NCBI GenBank assembly: GCA_019188255.1
Contig: JAETXT010000002.1
Coordinates: 3,844,001-3,908,000 of the forward strand
Direction of reading: 5' to 3'
Source of the DNA: Verticillium longisporum
Taxonomy: Eukaryota > Ascomycota > Sordariomycetes > Glomerellales > Plectosphaerellaceae
Length of the DNA stretch: 64,000 nt
Shown here: positions 55,007 to 64,000 of the stretch, in pieces
Numbering within the stretch: position 1 is the first letter of the stretch
Layout: every line of letters starts with the position of its first letter
The notes under the pieces: model-generated
The model's input: only the letters and a program-made list of their open reading frames with translations
What the model was told of the DNA's origin: nothing
Database searches by the model: none
Translations under genes and position numbers: made by a program

Positions 55007-55986
55007 ATGGCTGACCGTGGAACAAGCGCCCCTCGCGGCGGTGGTGGATTCGGAGCCCGTGGTGGTGATCGCGGTCGTGGCCGTGGCCGTGGCCGTGGAC
55101 GTCGCGGCGGCGGCAAGAACGATGAGAAGGAGTGGCAGCCCGTCACCAAGCTCGGTCGTCTCGTGAAGGCCGGCAAGATCAGCTCCATTGAGGAGATCTA
55201 CCTGCACTCTCTGCCCGTCAAGGAGTACCAGGTCGTCGATGCCTTCCTGCCCACCCTCAAGGACGAGGTCATGAAGGTGAGCCGTAACAGAGCCACGCAA
55301 CAGGGCACAGCAATTTTGCTACGGCCTGGCGAACATGACGGAACACAGCCAAAGCACAACAGCTAACCCGGCCTTTCTTCCCTCCTTACAGATCAAGCCC
55401 GTCCAGAAGCAGACCCGTGCCGGTCAGCGTACCCGTTTCAAGGCCATTGTCCTGATCGGTGACTCCAACGGCCACGTCGGTCTCGGCATCAAGACCTCCA
55501 AGGAGGTTGCCACCGCCATCCGCGCCGCCATCATCATCGCCAAGCTCAGCGTCATCCCCGTCCGTCGTGGTTTCTGGGGTACCAACCTTGGTCAGCCCCA
55601 CTCCCTGCCCTGCAAGGAGTCCGGCAAGTGCGGTTCCGTTACCGTCCGTGTAAGTTGAACATCTCGAACAAGACTACCAGTCGAACCCAATTGGCAGCAA
55701 GAACGGCAAACTGACAAAAGCTGCGCAGCTCATCCCCGCCCCCCGTGGTACCGGTGTCGTCGCCTCCCCCGCCGTCAAGCGTCTCCTGCAGCTTGCTGGT
55801 GTTGAGGACGCCTACACCTCGTCCGCTGGCTCCACCAAGACCCTCGAGAACACCCTGAAGGCCACCTTCGTCGCCGTCTCCAACACCTACGGCTTCCTGA
55901 CGCCCAACCTGTGGAAGGAGACCAAGCTCATCCGCAGCCCGCTGGAGGAGTTCGCCGACACCCTGAGGGATGGCAAGAAGTACTAG
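55007..55986 (+). CDS. RPS2: 40S ribosomal protein uS5 (RPS2)
   Basis: Three exons (55007-55276, 55392-55649, 55729-55986; introns of 115 and 79 nt, both phase 0) encode 261 aa. Small-subunit protein near the mRNA entry site. The N-terminus has an RGG-type tract (residues about 9-36, [19 protein letters not shown]), a known arginine-methylation target in yeast Rps2. Then the S5 N-terminal domain ([37 protein letters not shown]), double-stranded-RNA-binding-like fold ([39 protein letters not shown]) and C-terminal domain ([25 protein letters not shown]). All conserved positions I can check are intact. Length fits eukaryotic uS5. Confidence 0.98.
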
Positions 55987-56947
55987 AGAGGAGAAGAGGT
56001 GAAAGATGAGGGCAAAGAGCAAATGGGGAGCGGAATGGCTACGGGATTCTGTTCACCAGGGGAGTGGCGTTCTTATTTGCGCGTTTCCACTGCATCATCG
56101 GTTGGCCAGGGCATGAGATCATGGCTAGGGGCTAGCTCGGATCTGGAATAAAAGATCAAATGCATGACGCTCGGGAGCGGGTGCTCTCCTGGAATTGTGG
56201 TTTGACGAATTGAATGCGAATGCGACATGATGAGGCAGTGTGTTATCGATTGCAGAGGCAAGAGCAAGTGCGTGAATGTGCACGGCCGTGGCTTACGTGA
56301 TGAAGTCGACAACAGTTGACGACAATGCAAGTAGAACATGGTGATGATGCTCTACAATGTCACAGAACCTGCCGATTCTCCCGCATCGTCACCAGCCTTG
56401 ACAGACCGGCAGTATTCTGCACACTACCAGCACAGCCTCTCATCACACCACTATTGGCTCGCGCGATGAGGGTATGCAGAGTGACTGGGCGCCACTCCCC
56501 CCGCCACAGTGCTGCGGCCAACGGAAAGGCAGACTCGAGGCCGAAAACGTGACCCACAGACGAGCTGATCAGATCCTCGGTCTGAGGCAGCAGCAGTCTG
56601 TCTGTCTTCTGGTGTTCTTGTCATTCTTCACGTCGCCATCACCATTCGCACCATGTTGAGGAGCTGATGTTCGAACGCCCCTCACGAGAAGATACCGGTC
56701 CGCACAAGCCCGGAACCCCTCATTGTTCCCATCTATTACAGACTCGATGTCCTTCTTGTAACACCACCGACCTCTCGTGGCTTCACGTTGTTGCTCGCGA
56801 TGGCAAAAGCGCGGGCTCATATTGTCCCAGCGAACGGGTTGACAATACTTGTTGAGCCTGAGGTCGCCTCAATCGAGTAAGCTAAGAGCTTCCCTTTTCA
56901 GTCCATACGACTTTAAATGTCGAGAAGCGTCAATTCCTAGGAAGATA
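55987..56947. other. Intergenic, 961 bp
   Basis: RPS2 3' UTR and upstream region of the ankyrin NLR gene. No RNA gene or recognisable ORF. Confidence 0.6.
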
Positions 56948-59900
56948 ATGGATGGGTCTGTCAGAATTGTAGGGTACGGCCGCTTGCTGCTTGATCCCTT
57001 CAGGGCCCCTTGATATCCATCTTCCATGATGCTCATGATACCCAGAAGATGTTGCTTACACGGAGGCACATATATTGCCTGAGAGCTACCGTACACATAA
57101 AACTAACCAGCCTAGTATCGTCTTCGTCCATGGATTTACCGGCCATCCCGAGCGCACTTGGCTCCAGCCATCGCCTTATACTTACCAGAAGCAAGCCATC
57201 GCTGGAACCAAGAACGCACGGTCTTCGAGGTTTCAAGGCATATTAGATAGCTTGAAAGGACGGCCGAAGAACAATGTGTACTGGCCCAGAGATTTGCTGC
57301 CCACTATTCTCCCTGACGCGAGAGTCCTGACATATGGGTACGATACGCGAATCAGCCATCCGTTCGGCCCGCAGAGAAGCCAGTCCGGGGTCTACGCCAT
57401 CGCTCGTAACTTTTTATTCGAGCTCGAGGGCAGGCGTCAACCTCCAGGTCGGCCAATTATATTCGTTGTCCACAGTCTGGGAGGTATTGTTGTGAAGCAG
57501 TTGTTGAAAACATCCTCCGAGAGCCTTGACGAGCGCGCCTTCTTGAAGGACGTTTACGACTCAACGGCAGGGGTTTTGTTCTTCGGCACACCACATGCAG
57601 GTGCTGACCCACGGGGGCTGGCGCATCACGTTGTCCAATCGATCGCTAAAGCGATGCGGATCTCAGTCAATTCTCAGATCCTAGACACTCTGCTGCCTTC
57701 TTCCGAACGACTTGAAGAGCTCAGAGACCATTTCAGGCCCATGGCTATCCGCCAAACCTGGCTGATTTACTCCTTCCAGGAAGCTCTTCCGGTTCAATTG
57801 CTGGGCAAGAAAGTGGTCGAAGACGTCTCGTCGTGCCTCGATATACCTCAGGAGATCAGGCAACACATCCATGCCAACCATATGGAGATGTGCCGCTTCA
57901 ATGAGCTGGAAGATCCGCAGTTTCAGAAAGTCAAGCATGCTCTTCGCAGGCTTGCCGAAGCTGCCTTGACTCGAATACGAGCTACATCACCGGGTCTATC
58001 TATGGAGTCGGACGACACTGACCTCACGGAAGAACAAAAGAAAGTCTTGATTCAGTCCTTGGCGTTCGAGCAGCTAGATGCGCGCCAGGGAAGTATCAAA
58101 AAAGCACACGATAAAACATGCAGGTGGCTGCTCCAAAGAAAAGCCTACTTAGATTGGCTTGACTCTGAAAAGTTTGATCGTCATTATGGCTTCCTTTGGA
58201 TTCAAGGCAAACCGGGTGTTGGAAAGTCTACGATCATGAAGTTTCTGTGTACTGAAATGAAGAACAGCTCGTGAGTCACCTGCTTACAGCCAGTCTTGAA
58301 TTATCTGCTTCTGAGTGCATGCTGAAGACAGCTTAGCAAGTCGGGCAACATCATCATTACATTCTTCTTCAACGCAAGCGGCGATGATTTAGAGAGGTCG
58401 ACACTGGGAATGTACAGATCTTTGCTCCTTCAACTTCTGGATGAGATCCCGCCACTCTGGGCAATCTTCAATCATATCTATAAGCTACGATGGCGAACAG
58501 CTGAACGCCATTGCTGGGATGTAGGTATCCTCCAAGAGCTTTTGGAAGCGGCTGTTGAACACTTGGAAAATCATTTGGTTACGTTTTTCATCGATGCCCT
58601 AGATGAGTGCAAAGATTCCGATGTTCACGACATGATCGACTTCATGAGACGCATGAGCCAGAAAGCTATTCTATTCGGAAGCCAGGTGCGCACATGCTTT
58701 TCTAGCAGACATTATCCCATCATCACACTGGAGAGAGGTATCGAGGTTGTCGTAGAAAACCAGACTGGCCATGCCGAGGATATCAAGGAGTACATCGAAG
58801 CTAAACTCAAGCTCGGTCCGTCTCAAGCAGCGAAAGACTTTGGTTCAGAGGTACAACAAAAGGCAGCGGGCGTTTTCATGTGGGTCGCACTTGTTGTACA
58901 CATCTTGAATGATGCCCATGTTGGCGGCCAAGGTCGCATCCAGGAACTCAGAAAGCGGCTCGACGTCTTGCCACGAGACTTGCACGATCTTTTCAGAAAT
59001 ATCCTCGACAGGAACAACACGAATTTAGAGCACCTTGCGCTTTGCCTCCAGTGGATTCTTTTCGCCAGACGACCGCTGACCCCTCCAGAGCTCTACTTTG
59101 CTCTCCATTGCGATGGAAACACACTAGGGGGCCTCCAGTCTGCGGCGTGGGATCGAGAGGATATTCCACTTGATATGATTGAGAGATTTGTTATAACTTC
59201 CTCGAAAGGTCTTGCGGAAATCAGACGATCCCGCGACCAACCGTGCAGTTTATTCATGAGTCTGTTCGAGAGTTTTTGCTTAAAAGTCACGACATGATCT
59301 ACATCTACAATTCAGTACCGGACGAAGTGGGAGGGAGAAGTCAGGAAAGACTTGAAAAATGCTGCGCCAACTACATTGATCATGTCTTCAACTCGATTGA
59401 GATGACGAATTTTCTAGCTAAGGACTTGCCAGTAGCCCATACCACAACTGAGAGCCGGCTTCTACGAGAAACCTGCGAGCGCATTTTCCCATTCTTGCGA
59501 TATGCCGTTCAAAACGTCTTCCACCATGCGGAAAAGGCTCAGCAGGCAGGGCTTCCACAGAACAAATTTCTCGAAGAGTTTCAGTTCCAGCACTGGCTCG
59601 GCGTACTCAACATCCTCCTGGGCCGCCAGACGCGCCGTTACAAGCAGAGTGGTCTTGATTGCCTTTTGGCAGAAGGCAACCGGCCTGCACTACTCGAACT
59701 CGTTTGGCGCCATACTCATGCTCCCAGGCACGCGTGCTTTGTCAGTTCCGGCGCGCATTATGATTACGGCTCGCCGCTCATGGTGGCCGTGGCCCGCGAT
59801 AGCAGAGACGTCTTGAGGAAGGTTCTCGATATGCAAGCTTCATACTGTGGCTTCGAGGATCTCATTCCTGACTTACAACGCGAATGCGACAACGCACCGT

Positions 59901-61675
59901 CCCCACTGGTTCCGAAGGGGCGTGACTTCGACTTCCAACCTCACATACGGAAGGCGGCGGGGAATGCACTGTTAGCTACATCGGATCTATTTGCCGCATC
60001 CTCCACGTTGCTGCAAATTCTCGCGGCTATCTCATGGCACTACCAAGACTTCTCGAGCAATGTAGATAACGTCATTCGGCATCTTCTGAGTGACAGAAAC
60101 CTTCTTGCTCTGAAGATTTTGTCTAGGAGCCCGAAACTTCGATCAAAGTCTGGTAAGGTTTTCAGGGCAGGCACGCCGCATCTGGTAGAAGCCTGCGTCT
60201 CGAATCACAAAAAGAAGGTAGCCATGCTGCTAGAAGTCGATGTGCAGTTGGCCGTGTGTAAAGACAACTCGGGCATCTGCACGTTGACCCATGCCTGTCG
60301 AGCAGGCTACCCTGAAGTCATCGCAATAGTGCTCGAAGCGAGCAAGAGCGCGCGGCAAGATGCGATACAGGGTGGTGTTGATGCGCCCGACCATGTCAAG
60401 GACCATCAGGCGTGCGAGGAGTTGGCGGAGCTTCTAGTGAAGCACAGCGATCATGACTTTTCAACGTCGAACATGTCAGCACTCGCTTACTATGCCACCA
60501 AAGGGTCAGACAACATGGTTGAAGCATTGTTGCGAAGCGGAGCAGGAGCAGACGCCGTTCCATGGCAAGGAACGAACCTCCTGACCTGTGGCATCGAAGG
60601 AGGCCATACAGGCATCGTCAGGATGCTGCTCAATGCCGGAGCGTCTGCGAATGCTTCGTCAAGGTTTTGCCAGGCACCCCTTGCACTGGCAGCCAGCCTA
60701 GGGCATGATACGATCGTGGCAGACTTGCTCAGTGCAGGAGCAGAGGTCAACCACGAGTCAATCGACGGTCGAACCGCACTCTCCCATGCGGCCGAGAACG
60801 GCCACCACGCAATAGCCATGCAGCTGTCGCAGCGAGGAGCCGACTTGAGGCACGAGTCCGCATATGGGAGAAACGCACTTTCATACGCTGCTGAGAAATA
60901 CGCTGCTGAGAATGGTCGCGAGACGATCGTGGATCTCCTGCTCGTGCAACATGTGCACGAGGCGATCTCAGGAGCAGATGCCACTGCGCAACACTCCGAC
61001 TGTTCACAGATTGTTCCATGCCGGCAGTGTGCGTCCACGGAAATGAAAAGCCTCCTCACACCACTGCACTACGCGGCAGGAGCGTGCCACAGCGGCATCG
61101 TCGACCGACTGCTGAAGAGAGGAGCCGATGTCGAGTCCCGGAACGCGTGGTCGCAGACCCCACTGGTGTTCACCGCCGCAGCAGGCCATGCGAACTTTGA
61201 TGTCCTCTCCCTAGCCATTGGGTCCACTCTCATGTCCTCTCCGCAAGACACCGCACCCTCCTCGCCAGCTGACAGTATCGGCTTTGCCCACGCATCAGCT
61301 CCAGAGATGGATTCCGGACCGGTCCCGGGTGAAGATGCCCTGACGTTGGAGACCGAGGCAATTCGCTCGAGGCGTCTTGACACGGTCGAGCTCCTGCTTC
61401 TCCACGGAGCACTTATCGACAGCGCAGACGACGACGGCCATACGGCGGTGGCGTGGGCTGCTGCGAGAGGTGACACGGACATGCTCAAGCTTCTCATCGA
61501 GAGAGGCGCGTCGGCTGATGTGACTGATACTCTGGGGAGGACGCCACTGATGCACGCCATCAGGTTTGGGCACGCCAAGGCCGTTGCCTTGCTGCTTCAT
61601 ACAGGCGAAGCTGCTGCTGACTCGAAGACGTTGGTCCTGGGAGCTGGACGGGAAGAAGCTGAAGACCGGGATTGA
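56948..61675 (+). CDS. NLR-like STAND protein: lipase-type hydrolase, NACHT, ankyrin repeats; frame break near 59245
   Basis: Proposed exons 56948-56973 (26 nt), 57116-58270, 58337-61675; corrected length about 1506 aa. The first exon is inferred from phase (MDGSVRIVG joined to IVFVHGFTGHPERTW). Order: alpha/beta-hydrolase (10 to about 270) with VVHSLGG nucleophile elbow (Ser about 129) and LFFGTPHAGADPRGL; linker; NACHT with WIQGKPGVGKST (373-380), FFIDALDEC, RRPLTPPELYFAL; then QFIHESVREFLLK, the conserved winged-helix-like end of the module; ankyrin repeats in the last 400 residues (GRTALSHAAENGHHAI, LTPLHYAAGACHSGIVDRLLKRGADV, DGHTAVAWAAARGDTDMLKLLIERGA, GRTPLMHAIRFGHAKAVALLL). The frame breaks between SRD and PTVQF (about 59240-59250): one base too few. 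Likely role: intracellular sensor for non-self or damage signals. Confidence 0.88.
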
Positions 61676-63764
61676 GTCGCGGTTCGCCCGCACCTGATCA
61701 GGATGAAGGCCTGTACCTGTGAAGACAGACCACATCAGTACAGTGGAGAGATCGACACGTTTGTGCTCGTTTCAACATCCGAATCCCTAAAAGATCAGAT
61801 GGTGGAGAATGAAGAAGATCATGTCCAACAGTTGCTACTAGAAGGTCGACCAACAGTCCACAAGGCCAGACAAAACCCCAAACAGTGTACATTACGGTTC
61901 CACCAGTGAAGTCGAAAAAGGGTATCCACGACATGTCCTCGCCACTACCATCCACTTGATTCAGGCCACTCCGAAACCGAAGGTTTCCCTCAAGTCCCAA
62001 GTCCCAAGTCCCAGTCCCAGTCCCAAGTCCCAGTCCCAAGTCCCAGTCCCAAGTCCCAGTCCCAAGTCCCAGTCCCAAGTCCCAGTCCCAAGTCCCAAGT
62101 CCCAGAGTCCTCAAACCCGGGCGTACATGTACCATGTACACCAAAACCCTTTCCTACGTCTCTCAAGCTGGTCGCGCCCTTCAAGCACACTTGTTCGTTG
62201 CCGCCCCACGCAACCGCGCAGCACAGCCTCCTTCGCCCCGGCCTCCCAATTGGCCCACGAGGGCCGTGACCAACTCTTTCTCCCCCCCGTCATCCGGGCG
62301 ACCAGCACCGCACGGCATCCGCCAGCGTGTTTTTTTTTCTTTTTCCTGCTCTCCCTTTCCCTTTGCCAAATACCGCATAGTACTGAACTCTCGATGCCCC
62401 CCTGGTTCTTCCTCTTTCTCGCCCGGCCGTCATCCTCGGCTTCGGCATCGGGCCTGCTACAAGCAGTGAACAAACGACACGAGCACTACCCTTAGTGGCG
62501 ACGCTGTTCAAGTCCGCCGACAATCAAATACAAGGAGTCTTGGCAAATCTCACGTGTCACTGGTGCTGCGTTAGCGCCAAGAGAGGGAGGGACCCTTTTC
62601 ACGTCGATCGCGGGCGTCGTGCCAAGATCGACGATGGTCGAAGGGGGCCCGGACGGCGCGGCCTCGGCAGGGGGGGTTACTTGTACTGTACAGTAGTATG
62701 GATAGCTGCTAATTTGGCGGCGCACCAATCGAGGTGTAGGACTTTGTCAACTGCACCATAGGTGGGAAAAGACGGGGCCCAACACTACGGTGCGCAGAGA
62801 GGGTTCGAAGACACAAAGACGACGTCTGTCTGCCCTGCGGGCTTGCGAGGAGACATGGGCGGACATGCCGTGGGGGGCTTGACGAGGTCGCAGAGAAGCT
62901 GCCTTACCTATCTTGCCTACCTACCTAGGTACATTACCTGCAGACCCAGTGAGAAAGACCGCTGCTTGGCGGGGCTGGCATCAGAAGGATGGAGATGCCT
63001 GAATCTCACATGTGGTTGACGTCAGATACGGACATGCAGTAGAATTGGCAGCACAGTTGAACAGTTGACGAACCGTGGAACTTGACGAACAGCAGAGAAC
63101 AGCAGAGAACAGAGATGTACACTGTTTATTGGACGAGGCTCCGACCGTTTGGTGGACTGCATCACAGACCACTGTCTAGAACATGTCATGTTCCAACGTT
63201 TTCCTACCCCTCGTGTAGTGATTTCGTCCATCCAGCTCCAAAAAAATGCGGCTGGCATTCCCAATTCGTCGCTCATGCAGTAACTGAAGATGAAAAAGCC
63301 ACCCCGAACGCCGGGCGCGTGGGACGAGCGCTCTCCCTGCTCGTCGACGTCGCGCCGATGCCCCGCCATCCATGTGTTCGTTGTATATAGAATGAGCCTG
63401 GCAAGCCTGCCTCCGGGATAAAAAGAAAAATGCGCCTCCTCCTCTGTCCTGGCTTTCATCGCATACATGTGCGTATGCGCTCTCGTGCGCAACGCACGAT
63501 TTGACAAAAGAAACTTGAAAGTGCTTTCTGGTAGATACAGTGCCATGCTCCGAAGCCGAAAGGTCACAGGGGTATCATTGAAGGATCGAGGTTGATGGGG
63601 CCGGTCGACCGGCAACGAGTCGCATAGAAGATGGCATGTCCTGGATGATGGCGCCCTGAATCGCTTGGGCGTGAAGTTGATTAGACAGAAGAGATTAGTG
63701 ACATGGTCTGCCGTTCGACGTGGCAGTTGTGAAAAGTGTGTGACGAGGCTAGTATAGGAGCCAC
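61676..63764. other. Gene-free interval, 2.1 kb
   Basis: 3' side of the ankyrin NLR gene, a minisatellite (61991-62106), a CT-rich stretch (62330-62360) and a palindromic CCTAGGTA tract (62907-62934). The ORFs in this interval overlap the repeat or lack any family resemblance. Confidence 0.55.
61991..62106 (+). repeat. Minisatellite of (AAGTCCCAGTCCC) type units
   Basis: Mixed 6- and 7-bp blocks (CAGTCC and CAAGTCC) repeat about 17 times in all, mostly as 13-bp pairs, about 320 bp after the NLR stop codon. Reverse-strand peptides of Gly-Thr-Trp-Asp type are artefacts of the repeat. Confidence 0.9.
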
Positions 63765-64000
63765 TCAGGGTCGGTCGCGGCGCTGGTTGGGATCGCGTGG
63801 AGGGAATTGTTCGCCTCGGGCAGCGAGGTATTCGGCCGATCCAGTCTGGCGACCGGGCTGTTCTGCGGGGAGTTTCGTCTCGTCATTGCGGGCCCTGCAT
63901 TGAGGGCTCTGCTCTTGGGCAGCAGGCAAGCTCGGTACGCTGGGAACGCCAGGAACGAGCTCAGTGACGGCCTGGGCGATGGAGCGAATGACATTGTTGC
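63765..64000 (-). CDS. Possible 3' end of a gene running off the right edge
   Basis: A minus-strand frame is open from the window edge to a TGA at 63765-63767 (about 78 codons). It begins [25 protein letters not shown] and ends [14 protein letters not shown]. The start of the stretch looks like coding sequence with a hydrophobic helix; the end is Pro/Arg-rich and probably disordered. A second frame (63994-63749) is also open, so the assignment is uncertain and no family is recognised. Confidence 0.35.
   Translation of the reverse strand, partial: NNVIRSIAQAVTELVPGVPSVPSLPAAQEQSPQCRARNDETKLPAEQPGRQTGSAEYLAARGEQFPPRDPNQRRDRP

Noticed and set aside
61990..62190. Peptide of repeated Gly-Thr-Trp-Asp units
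   Set aside because: Produced by the 13-bp minisatellite; no coding support.
63022..63615. 197-codon minus-strand ORF near the right edge
   Set aside because: No domain, low-information composition and no sensible splice context; likely chance or UTR.

Overview
The window is nuclear DNA of a filamentous ascomycete (Pezizomycotina), most likely a Sordariomycete. Genes are compact, with many 46-80 nt introns that carry GTRNGY donors, CTRAY branch sites and YAG acceptors. Third codon positions are GC-rich. The gene content is typical of the group: PTH11/SAT4-type receptor, OPT transporter, NACHT-based NLR-like proteins, STB6 and SUR7/PalI. I cannot name the genus.

Left edge (1-2836): the 5' two-fifths of a Ty3/gypsy LTR retrotransposon on the minus strand (RT, protease remnant, gag with two zinc knuckles, 214-bp LTR). 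It sits 75 bp upstream of an intron-containing tRNA-Val(AAC) gene. Next come an amino-acid permease (-), a PTH11/SAT4-like membrane receptor (+) and an OPT oligopeptide transporter (-), then a large lipase-NACHT-WD40 NLR-like gene (+, 13.1-18.0 kb).

Middle (18.3-46.6 kb): conserved housekeeping genes. These are Dus3 (tRNA dihydrouridine-47 synthase, -), a PPZ-type Ser/Thr phosphatase (-), a 4.3-kb gene-free interval, a SUR7/PalI protein (+), WDR6/Trm734 (+), STB6-like (-), nicotinate phosphoribosyltransferase (+), the NAT10/Kre33 RNA acetyltransferase (+), an orphan Cys/His-rich protein (+) and an Sso1-type syntaxin (-).

Right part (49.3-64 kb): sedoheptulose-1,7-bisphosphatase/FBPase (+), a conserved unknown (-), APC11 (-) divergent from a mitochondrial rhodanese/mercaptopyruvate sulfurtransferase (+), ribosomal protein uS5/RPS2 (+), a second NLR-like gene with lipase-NACHT-ankyrin architecture (+), a minisatellite, and the possible 3' end of a gene running off the right edge.

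Main points of interest: two NLR-type genes share a hydrolase N-terminus but carry different sensor repeats, one with a hydrophobic N-terminal anchor and one with a broken frame between NACHT and sensor. The retroelement shows a self-priming-type primer site and an in-frame UAG between gag and protease. Three otherwise intact conserved genes (PPZ, NPT1, TUM1-like) are each broken by a single frame change at a C5/G5 run, which looks like assembly error rather than biology. The syntaxin has a 73-residue tail beyond its membrane anchor.
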